From Cyanobium sp. Morenito 9A2 (GTDB lineage Bacteria > Cyanobacteriota > Cyanobacteriia > PCC-6307 > Cyanobiaceae), in NCBI RefSeq assembly GCF_024345575.1, contig NZ_JAGQBJ010000017.1:1-50805 (forward strand): 50,805 bases of DNA, given 5' to 3'. Below are positions 26,876-35,701 of the stretch, one piece after another (within the stretch, counting starts at the first letter, position 1; every line of letters begins with the position of its first letter). The notes below the pieces were generated by a model. The model worked only from the letters and a program-made list of their open reading frames with translations. It was not told where the DNA came from and ran no database searches. A program made the translations under genes and the position numbers.

Positions 26876-27703
26876 ATGGGCACCCCCGACCACCACTCGG
26901 GAGGGACCAACGCCGCCGGGGCCCTCGATGGCCGGCGCATCGCGGTGACCCGGGCGGAACGGCAACTGGGAGAAGCCCGGCGGCTGTTCGAGGCGGCCGG
27001 GGCCGAAGTGCTGGATCTGCCTGCCCTGGTGATCGGCCCCCCCGATGAATGGGGCCCGTTGGATGATGCCCTGGCTGATTGGGACAGCTTCCACTGGCTG
27101 ATCCTCTCCAGCACCAATGGCGTGGAGGCGGTGCAGGCACGGCTGGAGCGCCGGGGCCAGGCCCTGGCCCACCGTCCCCGCAGCCTCAAGATCGCGGCGG
27201 TGGGCCGCAAGACGGCCGCCCGACTCGAGGAGCTGGGGGCAGCGGCGGACTTCGTGCCCCCGGAGTTCGTGGCCGACAGCCTGCTGGAGAACTTCCCAGT
27301 GTCAGGCTGGGGCCTGCGGCTGCTGTTGCCCCGGGTGCAGAGCGGCGGACGCACCGTGCTTGCCGAGGCCTTCTCGGCCGCTGGAGCAAGGGTGGTGGAG
27401 GTGGCCGCCTACGAGTCAAGGTGCCCCGAGGGCCTGCCCACCTCGACCCTGGCAGCCCTGGAGCGTGGACAGGTGGACGCCATCACCTTCAGCAGCGGCA
27501 AGACCGTGCGGCACACCTGCCAGTTGCTCGAACAGGCCTTCGGATCAAACTGGAAGGAGCCGCTGGAGCGGATCGCCCTGGTGTCGATTGGGCCCCAGAC
27601 CAGCCAGATGTGCCAGGCCCTGCTGGGCCGGTTGGACGCCGAAGCCTCCCCCCACGACCTCGCTGGCCTGGTGGAGGCCTGCGCCCAAGCACTCAGAGGG
27701 TGA
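26876..27703 (+). CDS. hemD: Uroporphyrinogen-III synthase
   Basis: 275 residues of the HemD family, which closes and inverts ring D of hydroxymethylbilane to uroporphyrinogen III, the branch point to haem, chlorophyll, sirohaem and B12. Sequence between HemD members is weakly conserved; visible blocks are RRIAVTRAERQLGEARRLFE (about 21-40), WLILSSTNGVEAVQARL (about 75-91), KIAAVGRKTAARLEELG and DAITFSSGKTVRH near 200. The layout as two Rossmann-like lobes fits. The last 11 bases overlap the converging lipoprotein gene. Confidence 0.9.
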   Translation: MGTPDHHSGGTNAAGALDGRRIAVTRAERQLGEARRLFEAAGAEVLDLPALVIGPPDEWGPLDDALADWDSFHWLILSSTNGVEAVQARLERRGQALAHRPRSLKIAAVGRKTAARLEELGAAADFVPPEFVADSLLENFPVSGWGLRLLLPRVQSGGRTVLAEAFSAAGARVVEVAAYESRCPEGLPTSTLAALERGQVDAITFSSGKTVRHTCQLLEQAFGSNWKEPLERIALVSIGPQTSQMCQALLGRLDAEASPHDLAGLVEACAQALRG

Positions 27704-28241
27704 GAGTGAAGCGATCCTTGCCCTGACGCAGGCTGAGTTGACCGTTGCCCACATGGATGGCGGTCACGATCCAGCCAGGCGGAAGCAGTGGGGCCAGCCC
27801 CGCTCCGGGGCAGAAGCCTCGGGGTCCGACACAGAGGGGCCCCGTCTGTCCGGAAACCTGCACCAGGGCTTGGGCGGTGCCGCGGCTACTGACCACACCT
27901 GTGAAGCTGAAACCGGCGGGCAACTGGGCCGTTGGCCTGGACTTGGGGATCGGCCTGCCATTGGCGTCGACGGCTGTGGTGGTGGCGGAAACCACAGGAG
28001 CGAAGGGATCAAGGCGACCCTGGCCCAGGCCACCGACCACTTGGGCCGGGGTGGGCAGGGGGGTGAGGCCAGGCACGGGCGCGGGAGGGGCCGTGGCCTC
28101 GGGCGTGGGTGGCCTGGGGGCCACCAGGGGCGGCGGGATAACAGCTGTAGGAGGCGGAGGGGGAGCCCCCCCACAGGCCGCGAGAGCCAGCAGAGGCAGA
28201 ACGACGACAACGCCACGCACGATGACAGCCTTGCCAGGCAT
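27693..28241 (-). CDS. Proline-rich lipoprotein of unknown function
   Basis: 182 residues from the ATG at 28241. The N-terminus has a lipoprotein signal: basic start, hydrophobic VVVVLPLLALAACGG with a lipobox LAAC. A Pro-rich segment follows (about 25-70) and then a small domain with QLPAGFSFTGVVSSRGTAQ and LPPGWIVTAIHVGNGQLSL. It may be a periplasmic or thylakoid-lumen anchored protein. The second half resembles short beta-rich domains that assist pilus or secretion systems, but I cannot name a family. It lies 31 bp after the SRPBCC gene. Confidence 0.65.
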   Translation of the reverse strand: MPGKAVIVRGVVVVLPLLALAACGGAPPPPPTAVIPPPLVAPRPPTPEATAPPAPVPGLTPLPTPAQVVGGLGQGRLDPFAPVVSATTTAVDANGRPIPKSRPTAQLPAGFSFTGVVSSRGTAQALVQVSGQTGPLCVGPRGFCPGAGLAPLLPPGWIVTAIHVGNGQLSLRQGKDRFTLTL

Positions 28242-28272
28242 GACAGGGGAGGGCACCGCGAAGGAATTGTGC

Positions 28273-28719
28273 TCAGACTTGGCCATAATCGCTCTGCACC
28301 AGGTCACGAAAACGATCCAGATTGGCCTGGAGCTCCCTGGTGACGATGCCACCAAGGATGGTGGGTTCCATGAGCGGTGCGACCACGCCAGGCAATTCGT
28401 AGCTGACCGTAAGTTTCACCGCTGTACATCCATCACCCTGTGGATAGAAGCGCACGGCCCCTTTGGTGGGCAAGCCCCCCACCGACTCCCAGTGCAGTTG
28501 CTGAGCCGTCACCCGCTGGGTGATGCGCGCTTTCCAGTGGAAGCGAAAGCCCTGGGCGGCGAGGGTCCAATCGGTGAGATCCGGGTCATCAAGGGTCTTG
28601 ACCGATTCGATCCAGCGCATCCAGCGCGGCATGGCCTCCAGATCGCTCCAGACCTCCCAGACCCGCTCCACGGGAGCCCCGATCTCCGTGGTCACACTGT
28701 GCTCCAACCATCGGCCCAT
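28273..28719 (-). CDS. SRPBCC-family protein
   Basis: 148 residues matching the SRPBCC/polyketide-cyclase fold: VTTEIGAPVERVWEVWSDLE at the start with MPRWMRWIESVKTLD, then WTLAAQGFRFHWKARITQR and a C-terminal long helix LQANLDRFRDLV. These proteins bind hydrophobic ligands in a helix-grip cavity. The position immediately after zds suggests cotranscription and possibly a carotenoid- or lipid-related role, which is inference. A TTG at 28728, overlapping the zds stop as TTGA, is an alternative start; I chose the ATG three codons later. Confidence 0.85.
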   Translation of the reverse strand: MGRWLEHSVTTEIGAPVERVWEVWSDLEAMPRWMRWIESVKTLDDPDLTDWTLAAQGFRFHWKARITQRVTAQQLHWESVGGLPTKGAVRFYPQGDGCTAVKLTVSYELPGVVAPLMEPTILGGIVTRELQANLDRFRDLVQSDYGQV

Positions 28720-28724
28720 AAGGA

Positions 28725-30230
28725 TCAAGCCACGGCGGCGTTGGTCGCCAGGGCAACAGGTGCATTCAGGATGGCAGCGGCCGCCAGCTTCCCACTCATT
28801 GTGGCGCCTTCCATCGAGTCGATGTAGTCCTGGCGGGTGTAGCTGCCGGCCAGAAAGAAATTGGCCACCGGCGTGGCCTGCTGCGGCCGGAACGGCTCCA
28901 TGCCCGGGCCCTCCCGGTACAGCGACTGGGCCAGCTTGACCACGTTGCTCCAGACCAGGCTCAGGCCCTGGGCAGAGGGAAACAGGGCGCGCACCTGGCC
29001 ATCGGTGTGGGCGACGATCTCCTCGGTCTTTTTGGGAATCCAGGGATCACCGGGGGTGAGCACGCACTGCAGCAGCGAGCCCAATCCCTCCTTGCGGTAG
29101 TCGGCGGGGCTGGCCAGGGCCAGATCAGCAAAGCAGCTGAAATCGGCGTCTGCGGTGTAGAGCAGGTTGTTCAGACCGGCAGGACGGGCCAGATCCTGGC
29201 GGCGCGCCCCGGCAGCAGCCGAATCCCCCAGCTCCGTCACCCAGCCGTCGTAGCGCAACTGCACCGTGGCCACCGGCACCGCCTCCAACTGGTCGATGGC
29301 CGCGAACTGGGGGAAACGGCGCCAAGCGGCGGGCAGCAACCGCTGGATGCCAGGCACGTCGCAGGCGGCCAGGTAAACGTCGGCTTCGATCCGCCGCTCC
29401 CCATCGGGGCTGCCCAGCACAAGCGCGGTGACGCGGGTGCCGGGTTCGGCTCCGCCGACCTCCGGCACCTCCTCGAACGGCACGTCGGTGACGCGGTGGC
29501 GCAGGTGAATCCGGGCGCCGCGAGCCTCGATGTAGTCGACGATCGGACCCGTGAGCCAGCGGTGGGGTGAGCCCTTGAGCAGGTTGAGCTTGGAGGCCTC
29601 GGTGCGCACAGCAAACATCAGGAAGATAGTGAGCATGCAGCGGGCGGAGATCGCCGCGCAGTCGATGAAGCCCAGGGCATAGGCAATGGGGTTCCACATC
29701 CGCTCGATGCTGCGCCGACTTCCGCCGTGGCCCAGGAACCACTGCTCGAAACTGACCCGATCCAGATCGCGGATCACCGCCATGGCGCCGTCGTAGTCCA
29801 CCAGGCCGCGCACGATCGGGCTGGTGCCCAGGGCGAGGGCGTTGCGCAGCTTGTCGATCCAGTCGAGCTGGGGGGTGGTGAAGAAGGCCTTGAGACCGTT
29901 GAAGGGGGCCCCCACCGGGAAGCGGAAATCGAGCTCGCGCAGGTCGCCGCCACGGTTCACGAACAGGTGGGTGTGGTCCTTGGGCAGCAGGTTCTCGAAC
30001 GCCCCCACCTGGCGCATCAGCGCGAACAGATTGGCGTAATTGAAGAAAAAGACGTGCAACCCCATCTCGATGTGGTTGCCATCGGGATCCACCCAGCTGC
30101 CCACCTTGCCGCCCACGAACGGCCGGGCTTCGTAGAGGTCGACCTGGTGGCCGGCCCCCACCAGGTCGACCGCCGCGGCCAGCCCCGCCAACCCTGCACC
30201 CACGATCGCGACCCGCACCCGTTCTTCCAT
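28725..30230 (-). CDS. zds: 9,9'-di-cis-zeta-carotene desaturase
   Basis: 501 residues. The N-terminal FAD-binding region [20 protein letters not shown] (about 6-25) is followed by [14 protein letters not shown], then [20 protein letters not shown] and [20 protein letters not shown]. These blocks separate plant-type ZDS from phytoene desaturase PDS, which it otherwise resembles. It converts zeta-carotene to lycopene on the way to beta-carotene and xanthophylls. The ATG at 30230 starts directly at the FAD domain and sits only 11 bp from the palindrome at 30241-30267. An upstream extension of the frame crosses that promoter and is rejected. Confidence 0.93.
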   Translation of the reverse strand: MEERVRVAIVGAGLAGLAAAVDLVGAGHQVDLYEARPFVGGKVGSWVDPDGNHIEMGLHVFFFNYANLFALMRQVGAFENLLPKDHTHLFVNRGGDLRELDFRFPVGAPFNGLKAFFTTPQLDWIDKLRNALALGTSPIVRGLVDYDGAMAVIRDLDRVSFEQWFLGHGGSRRSIERMWNPIAYALGFIDCAAISARCMLTIFLMFAVRTEASKLNLLKGSPHRWLTGPIVDYIEARGARIHLRHRVTDVPFEEVPEVGGAEPGTRVTALVLGSPDGERRIEADVYLAACDVPGIQRLLPAAWRRFPQFAAIDQLEAVPVATVQLRYDGWVTELGDSAAAGARRQDLARPAGLNNLLYTADADFSCFADLALASPADYRKEGLGSLLQCVLTPGDPWIPKKTEEIVAHTDGQVRALFPSAQGLSLVWSNVVKLAQSLYREGPGMEPFRPQQATPVANFFLAGSYTRQDYIDSMEGATMSGKLAAAAILNAPVALATNAAVA

Positions 30231-30240
30231 GGCTGGAACG

Positions 30241-30267
30241 ACTCTATGGAGCCGGCCTCCATAGAGT
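30241..30267. promoter_or_regulatory. Perfect palindrome with two divergent -10-like boxes
   Basis: actctatggag (30241-30251), five-base spacer ccggc, and ctccatagagt (30257-30267) form an 11-bp perfect inverted repeat between divergent zds and the IscA-type gene. Each outer half contains TAGAGT, matching TANNNT, on the strand that leads out to the adjacent gene. The minus-strand copy (30241-30246) lies 11 bp before the zds start; the plus-strand copy (30262-30267) lies 41 bp before the IscA-type start. It may be an operator, a bidirectional promoter, or both. Confidence 0.6.
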
Positions 30268-30307
30268 GGCTCCAACGTCCCGCCCAGCCCCCTCACCCCT
30301 GACCCCG

Positions 30308-30697
30308 ATGACCGTCGAAACCAGCCCACGCACCCACACCGCCGCCGACGGCAAGGGCATCCTCGTCACTGAACCCGCCATGCGCCAGCTGGCGGGCCTT
30401 TGCCAACAGCAAGGTGAGGACAAGGCGCTGCGGGTGGGGGTGCGCTCCGGTGGCTGCAGCGGCATGAGCTACACGATGGACTTCATCGACGCCAGTGCCA
30501 TCGCCGCCGATGACGCCGTCTACATCTACGAGCCCGAGGGCGCCCGCCCGTTCAAGGTGGTGAGCGATCCCAAGAGCCTGTTGTACATCTACGGGATGCA
30601 GCTGGATTTCAGCTCAGCGCTGATCGGGGGCGGCTTCAACTTCAGCAACCCCAACGCCAGCCAGACATGTGGATGCGGCAGTTCCTTCGCCGTTTGA
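30308..30697 (+). CDS. Iron-sulfur assembly protein, IscA/SufA/HesB family
   Basis: 129 residues of the A-type Fe-S carrier family. The three conserved cysteines are present: [11 protein letters not shown] near 57-67 and CGCGSSF at the C-terminus. The ATG at 30308 gives a roughly 15-residue N-terminal tail before the domain ([14 protein letters not shown]), longer than in IscA. Such proteins bind iron or clusters and hand them to apo-proteins; in cyanobacteria the SUF system supplies PSI and ferredoxin. Suf genes are not nearby, so I leave the exact subgroup open. Confidence 0.93.
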   Translation: MTVETSPRTHTAADGKGILVTEPAMRQLAGLCQQQGEDKALRVGVRSGGCSGMSYTMDFIDASAIAADDAVYIYEPEGARPFKVVSDPKSLLYIYGMQLDFSSALIGGGFNFSNPNASQTCGCGSSFAV

Positions 30698-30778
30698 GGC
30701 CGGTGTGCCCGCCCGGCCCGACCGCCTGATGGGCCCCATGGGAATCTGGGGACTCCCCCCGAGCGTCCCTCCGCGACC

Positions 30779-31198
30779 ATGACGGCCAGCCACGACAGCC
30801 TCTTCGAGGACGCCATCGGTCGCTACCAGCGGGGGGCTCCAGCCTCCGAGGTACTCGAGGAATTCCGTGCCATCACCCTCCAGGCCCCGCGCCACTCCGC
30901 CGGCTGGACCTGCCTGGCCTGGCTGCAGCTGCTCGAAGACCAGCCCGAGGAGGCCCTGCGCTCGGCCCGCACGGCGGTGAAGCTGAACCCCCAGGACCCC
31001 CAGTCGCGCATCAATCTCACCCTTGCCCTGCTGGAGACCAATGCCAAGGGTGTGCGGGAGCACGTGGACCTGGTGCGGCGCGTGATGGCGATGGCCCCGG
31101 AACTGGCCGGTGAACTGCACGACTCGATCGCCGATGGGCTGAACCGCAAGCCCGGTTGGAAGGCCCTGGAAAAGCTCAAGGCCTGGCTGGACGCTTGA
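30779..31198 (+). CDS. TPR-like protein
   Basis: 139 residues, all-helical. One clear TPR unit is APRHSAGWTCLAWLQLLED followed by PEEALRSARTAVKLNPQDPQ. Such scaffolds bind other proteins; no partner can be inferred. It is 81 bp after the IscA-type gene, and its stop overlaps the TTG start of the LpxB-related gene by four bases (TTGA), suggesting translational coupling. Confidence 0.75.
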   Translation: MTASHDSLFEDAIGRYQRGAPASEVLEEFRAITLQAPRHSAGWTCLAWLQLLEDQPEEALRSARTAVKLNPQDPQSRINLTLALLETNAKGVREHVDLVRRVMAMAPELAGELHDSIADGLNRKPGWKALEKLKAWLDA

Positions 31199-32406
31199 GC
31201 CGGATCCTGCTGCTCAGCAACGGGCACGGGGAGGACCTGAGCGGCGCTCTGATCGGGCAGGAGTTAACCGCCAGGGGCTTCGAGCTGGCGGCCCTCCCCC
31301 TGGTGGGCCATGGCCAGGCCTACAAGCAGGCGGGCCTGCCGGTGCTGGGCCGCACCCGGGAGTACAGCACCGGCGGGCTGGGCTACACCAGCCACCTGGG
31401 CCGGCTCACGGAGATCGTGCAGGGTCAACTGCTCTACCTCCTGCGGCGTCTGGCGCTGCTGGCACGGGTCGCTGGCCGCTACGACCTGGTGGTGGTGGTG
31501 GGGGATGTGATTCCGGTGCTGGCGGGCTGGCTGATGGGGCGGCCGGTGGTCACCTATCTGGTGGCCTACTCCAGCCACTACGAGGGTCGTCTGCGGCTGC
31601 CCTGGCCGTGCGGTCCCTGCCTCGCCAGCCGCCGCTTCCGGCGCGTCTTCAGCCGCGATGCCCTCACAGCAGACGATCTCAGCCAGCAGCTCGGGCGGCC
31701 GGTGTCCTTCCTGGGCAACCCCTTCCTCGATCGTGTTCTGGAGCCCAGCAGGCCATTGGAGAGACCCGGCGCGCCCCGCACGGCCCAGCGCCTCGGGCTC
31801 CTGCCTGGAAGCCGATTACCGGAAGCCGAACGCAATCTGGCGCTCATGCTGCAGGTGCTCGATCGCCTGCCTGCGCCCCTTCAGCACAGCGAAACCCTGG
31901 CCCTGGAGGCAGCCCTGGTGGGCGAACTCTCCCTTGAGCGGATCCAGGCGTTGGCCGAGCCCTTGGGCTGGGAGCTCCAGGGGCAGCGGCTGCGGCGCGG
32001 GCCCCTGCACCTGCAGCTGCGCTGGGGGCAGTTCGCGGCGATCGTGCAGCAGAGCGATCTGCTGCTCTCGATGACGGGCACGGCAGCTGAGCAAGCCGTG
32101 GGGCTGGGCAAACCGGTCCTGCAACTGCCGGGTTTCGGGCCCCAGTTCACCCCGGGCTTCGCCGAGGCCCAGCGGCGCCTGCTGGGACCCTCCCTGTTCT
32201 GCGCTGAAGGCGCCCCGGGGTCCCAAACCAACCTTCGAGCCAGCGCCCAGCTGATCCCCCGGCTGCTGGCGGAGCCGGATCTGGCCGAACGCTGCGGGCG
32301 GAACGGCCAGGTGCGGATCGGATCCGGCGGTGGAGCGGCGAGAATGGCCGATCAGATCTCGGCCCTGCTGGGGCTCCCCGCCCAGGCCCTGCCCCCCCAT
32401 GGCTGA
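31195..32406 (+). CDS. LpxB-related glycosyltransferase-like protein
   Basis: 403 residues from the TTG at 31195, where the family-typical opening RILLLSNGHGEDLSGALIGQ begins two codons later. It belongs to the lipid-A-disaccharide synthase-related group (TIGR03492 type), which is distinct from true LpxB and widespread in cyanobacteria. Further blocks: YDLVVVVGDVIPVLAGWLMG near 100-119, FLGNPFLDRVL near 170, GLLPGSRLPEAERNLALML near 200-218 and LLLSMTGTAAEQAVGLGKPV near 285-304. The last is the nucleotide-sugar binding part of GT-B folds. Substrate unknown. The coding end overlaps the next gene by eight bases. Confidence 0.85.
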   Translation: MSRILLLSNGHGEDLSGALIGQELTARGFELAALPLVGHGQAYKQAGLPVLGRTREYSTGGLGYTSHLGRLTEIVQGQLLYLLRRLALLARVAGRYDLVVVVGDVIPVLAGWLMGRPVVTYLVAYSSHYEGRLRLPWPCGPCLASRRFRRVFSRDALTADDLSQQLGRPVSFLGNPFLDRVLEPSRPLERPGAPRTAQRLGLLPGSRLPEAERNLALMLQVLDRLPAPLQHSETLALEAALVGELSLERIQALAEPLGWELQGQRLRRGPLHLQLRWGQFAAIVQQSDLLLSMTGTAAEQAVGLGKPVLQLPGFGPQFTPGFAEAQRRLLGPSLFCAEGAPGSQTNLRASAQLIPRLLAEPDLAERCGRNGQVRIGSGGGAARMADQISALLGLPAQALPPHG

Positions 32407-32689
32407 CCCTTCCCCCTCCCCAGAGCCGTCGATTGCCACCGCACCAGGCCTGGAGGCCCGCCTCAAAAATGCCCTCGACACCTTCCTGGTGGCCGATGTG
32501 TTCCTGGTGATCGGTGGGGCCCTGTGGTTCGCCCTGGCGGTGGTGCTGGACGCGCGCCAGCTCGGGGCGCCCCTGGCCCTGTTTCAGCGGCTCTGGACAC
32601 CCCTCTTCACACCCGCCATCGGCCTGCTGATGGCCGCGGCCCTGGTCAGCGGCGTCCTGGGCTGGTGGCAGCGGCGAGCGCAGCGCTGA
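32399..32689 (+). CDS. Small two-helix membrane protein
   Basis: 96 residues with a polar N-terminus (MADPSPSPEPSIATAPG) and two membrane segments, VADVFLVIGGALWFALAVVL and TPAIGLLMAAALVSGVLGWW. I do not recognise a family, although the length and layout match conserved small membrane proteins in picocyanobacteria. The start overlaps the upstream gene by eight bases, and its last 44 bases overlap the converging epimerase gene. Confidence 0.6.
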   Translation: MADPSPSPEPSIATAPGLEARLKNALDTFLVADVFLVIGGALWFALAVVLDARQLGAPLALFQRLWTPLFTPAIGLLMAAALVSGVLGWWQRRAQR

Positions 32690-33587
32690 CCTCCGGGTAG
32701 CTGAATGCAAAGCTCTGGCGCATCAAGCGCTCAGGAAGCACCTGCTGGCCCTCCAGCACCACCTGGGCCCCCTCCCCGAGCAGCAACTGCAGCAGGGGGC
32801 CGGGCACCGGCAACAGGCTGGGCCGGCCGAGCACCTTGCCCAGGCTGGAGGCAAACGCGGCCATGGACACCGGCTGAGGGGCCACGGCGTTGTAGACCCC
32901 GGTGTAGCCGGAATCTTCGAGGGCGGTGGCCACCAGCCGGCAGAGGTCGGTGCGCTGGATCCAGCTCATCCACTGGCGGCCGGAGCCGATGGGCCCCCCG
33001 AAGCCAGCGCGGAACACCGGCAGCATCTTGCCCAGGGCGCCGCCATCGGGTCCGACCACGATGCCGATGCGCAGTTTCACCAGCCGGCCCACCCCCGCCG
33101 AGAGCGCCCGATCGGCCGCAGCCTCCCAGGCCACGCAAAGCCTCCCCAGCACGTCGCGGCCCGCCGCACTGCCCTCCACGAAGCGCCGGCTGCCATCGGT
33201 GCCGTAGTAACCCACGGCCGAACCATTCACAAGCACCGCCGGCGTCGCCCCAGCCACCTTGATGGCCTCCACCAACAGTTCAGTGGTGCGCACCCGACTG
33301 TCCAGGAGGAGCTGCCGCTGGGCGGGGCTCCAACGGCGTTCGGCAATCGGTTCCCCCGCCAGGTTCACCACCCCATCGGCCGAGCTCAGGGCCGCAGTCA
33401 ACGCTGGGTCCTGCCAGCTGATCCCCTGGCTGGGGTCGAGCACCAGCCGCTCCAAGGCCGGGGAATCCAGAGCGGGGAGGGCCGCGGGATGGCGGCTCAC
33501 CAGAGTGATCTGGTGACCCCGCCCCAGCAGATGGGGCACCAGTTCGCGGCCGACGAAACCTGTGCAGCCGAGGAGCAGCAGGCGCAC
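32646..33587 (-). CDS. TIGR01777-type NAD(P)-dependent epimerase
   Basis: 313 residues with the extended SDR fold: nucleotide-binding LLLLGCTGFVGRELVPHLLG at 3-22, VVNLAGEPIAERRW near 73-86 (typical of the TIGR01777/YfcH group), VNGSAVGYYGTDGSRRF near 118-134 with the catalytic Tyr, and MSWIQRTDLCRLV near 205. The C-terminus (PERLMRQSFAFSYPEV) is the DUF1731 domain. Plant and cyanobacterial relatives include the chloroplast division regulator SulA/GC1, so a cell-division role is possible. Start is a GTG. Confidence 0.88.
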   Translation of the reverse strand: MRLLLLGCTGFVGRELVPHLLGRGHQITLVSRHPAALPALDSPALERLVLDPSQGISWQDPALTAALSSADGVVNLAGEPIAERRWSPAQRQLLLDSRVRTTELLVEAIKVAGATPAVLVNGSAVGYYGTDGSRRFVEGSAAGRDVLGRLCVAWEAAADRALSAGVGRLVKLRIGIVVGPDGGALGKMLPVFRAGFGGPIGSGRQWMSWIQRTDLCRLVATALEDSGYTGVYNAVAPQPVSMAAFASSLGKVLGRPSLLPVPGPLLQLLLGEGAQVVLEGQQVLPERLMRQSFAFSYPEVSAALAAATSPGRR

Positions 33588-33615
33588 ACGAATCAGAGCG
33601 AGGAACGGGCCAAGG

Positions 33616-34857
33616 CTATGGGGTGGCGGGTGCGGCGCGGACCAGGCCCAGCCAGCGGGCCACGGGCACCAGGGAAAGGCCCTGGGCGATCAGCCCCAGC
33701 AGCACCACCGCCAGGGCCAGCGGTGGCATCGCTGCTCCCCAGCCCACCGGGCTGGCCGCTGCCTGAATGGCAATGGCCACCGGCACAGCTCCCCGGAGGC
33801 CCGCCAGGATGGTGAACCAGCGCTCGGCCCGCGGCAAGCCCGAGCGCAGCAGCAGCACCTCCACCACCAGCCAGCGGGAGACCAGCAGCCCCACGAGCAG
33901 GAGCACAGCCCAGGCCATCCTGGAGACCACATCGTTGGGGTCCACCACCAGCCCAAGGCAGAGGAACAACACCAATTCGGCCAACTTGGCGAAACCCGCA
34001 TGGGATTCCTCCAGCAGGGGCCGGTCCACCTGGGGGTCGTTGCCGAGCACGAGCCCCATCAGGTAGGCCGCCAGCAGGCCGCTGGCCCCCACCAGGTTGG
34101 AGCCCCCCACCACCACCATCAGCAGCGCCAAGCTGACGATCGCCCCAAGGCGGCCATAGGCCTGGCTGCGCTGGCTGCTGAGCAGAAGGGTCGCCGCCTT
34201 GCCGCCGATGAAGCCCAGAAACACCCCCAGCAGGAACTGACGCACCACCTCCACCACTACCTCAGAGCCTTCGCCCCCCTGCCCCGTCGCCAGGGCCAGG
34301 GCCAGCCCGGCCAGCACCACCGCCATCGGGTCGTTGAGGGCCGACTCGCACTCCAGCAGATCGAGCAAGCGTTGGGGCAGCCGCCCCGCCAGGGGTCGCA
34401 GCAACCCCAAGGTGGCGGAGGCGTCGGTGCTGCAGAGCATCGCCCCAATGAACAGCGCCACCGCCAGGCTCACGGGGACGGCGGAAAAGGGCAGGCTCTG
34501 GAGGGCGAGCACATAAACCGTCACAGCCGCCGCGCTCAGCAACGACCCAAGGGTGGCCAGCCGCACGGCGGGACGGATCACCGCCCGCATCTCCCCCCAG
34601 TTGGTGGTGAGCCCCCCGAAGAACAGCACCAAGACCAGGGCAACCTGGGAGAGCTGCTCGGCCTTGGCCAGGCTGAGCAGGGGCGGAGCATCCCCAGGCA
34701 GGGCACTGAGGTTGTTATCGATCAGAAGACCCAACACCAGCACCAGCAGAATGCCGGGCACCTTGATCCTGGCCGCCATCTGATCGAGCAGCACTGCCAT
34801 CAGCAGCAGGCCGCCGAACAGCAGAAGGAACAGAGCCAGATTGTGGGACAAGGCCAA
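33616..34857 (-). CDS. Cation/proton antiporter (CPA1 type)
   Basis: 413 residues with about twelve membrane segments. Family features: the early PGILLVLVLGLLIDN, FGGLTTNWGEMRAVIRPAVR in the middle third, STDASATLGLLRPLAG and CESALNDPMAVVLAGLALAL, which corresponds to the ND/DD ion-binding region (Asn-Asp pair) of Na+/H+ antiporters. There is no soluble TrkA domain. It should exchange Na+ or K+ for protons at the plasma membrane or thylakoid. The start is probably a TTG at 34857; an in-frame TTG two codons later is equally possible. Confidence 0.88.
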   Translation of the reverse strand: MALSHNLALFLLLFGGLLLMAVLLDQMAARIKVPGILLVLVLGLLIDNNLSALPGDAPPLLSLAKAEQLSQVALVLVLFFGGLTTNWGEMRAVIRPAVRLATLGSLLSAAAVTVYVLALQSLPFSAVPVSLAVALFIGAMLCSTDASATLGLLRPLAGRLPQRLLDLLECESALNDPMAVVLAGLALALATGQGGEGSEVVVEVVRQFLLGVFLGFIGGKAATLLLSSQRSQAYGRLGAIVSLALLMVVVGGSNLVGASGLLAAYLMGLVLGNDPQVDRPLLEESHAGFAKLAELVLFLCLGLVVDPNDVVSRMAWAVLLLVGLLVSRWLVVEVLLLRSGLPRAERWFTILAGLRGAVPVAIAIQAAASPVGWGAAMPPLALAVVLLGLIAQGLSLVPVARWLGLVRAAPATP

Positions 34858-35119
34858 GGTGCCGCTGTTGGCCTCTTATAGACGTGCTGGCGCGATCGGA
34901 TCAGCGCCCCTGCCCTGACAGGGCGCCGAATCTCAACGAAGGCGGCGCGGCCCGAGACGGTCCAAGACCCCAAGCCCGATGGTGGACGTGTGTTTTGGCG
35001 CGTCATGCCTGCCCGCTGCCGTTGCCGATCCCCGGCAGCCATCCAGCTCCGGTCAGGTCATGGCGGGACCGACCCGCACACCCGCCTCCCCCACGAGCCT
35101 GGGGCCGAGCAGCCTTCCG

Positions 35120-35362
35120 GTGCAACTGTTCTGGTTCGTGGCGCTTCTCGGCGAGGTTCCCCTTCGGGCCATGGCTTCCGCTGGCCGTCAGATCACCCTG
35201 CCTGCCATCCAACAGAGCGCCCGGGCCGCCGAAGGCGTCAGTTCCCCTGGCTTGCTCCTGCCCGCGGGCCGCTCCTGCGCCGACACCTGGGTGGCCGCCT
35301 CGGCATGGGCCGCCTTCACCGAACGGCTCAGCTTCCCGCTGGGGGCTCGACCCGGCATTGGC
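35120..35362 (+). pseudogene. N-terminal fragment of alkanesulfonate monooxygenase (ssuD)
   Basis: In frame from a GTG at 35120 the translation reads VQLFWFVALLGE, then ITLPAIQQSARAAE, LLLPAGRSCADTWVAAS, FTERLSFPLGARPGI. This aligns in order with the N-terminus of FMNH2-dependent alkanesulfonate monooxygenase SsuD (LQVFWF, LPYIQQxAxAAD, GVLLPTGRSCEDSW, TERLKFLVALRPG). About 80 of some 380 residues remain; after ARPGI the resemblance stops. The enzyme releases sulfite from alkanesulfonates. I judge it a remnant. The alignment is from memory of the family. Confidence 0.7.
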
Positions 35363-35701
35363 CCCGGCGCCGGAGTGCCACCTCCTGGATGGGCCCTGCA
35401 GCGCTGGGGCTGCGATCGAGCGGAAGGTCCTGCACCACCACCTCTGTCAGATCGGTCATGGACCGAGGTTTCTCTGTTGCTCGTGAGCACCGATGGGGAT
35501 GGGACGAACCTGGTGGCCGAACCCATCCTTGTGTTGCCGCCGGGACCCGGCCATGCATGGGGCCTTTGATCTGAGCATCGGCCTGCCGATCCAGCGGCAA
35601 CGGGATCGCCAGCGCTTGCTGGAATTGCGCCGGCACCAGCTCGAAACCGTTCACATCGCCGCCCAGCACGTGGCGAAACAACCCCGTTGACCCCAGCCCC
35701 G
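35363..35701. other. Unassigned stretch between pseudogenes
   Basis: This part has no recognisable gene. A short open frame at 35553-35690 (plus strand, 45 residues, containing IQRQRDRQRLLELRRHQLE) has protein-like helix character but no match I know. It may belong to the same decayed locus. Confidence 0.3.

Noticed and set aside
33562-34881. A 439-codon open frame antisense to the cation/proton antiporter
   Set aside because: Extremely His/Gln-rich shadow; the antiporter frame has membrane segments and family motifs.
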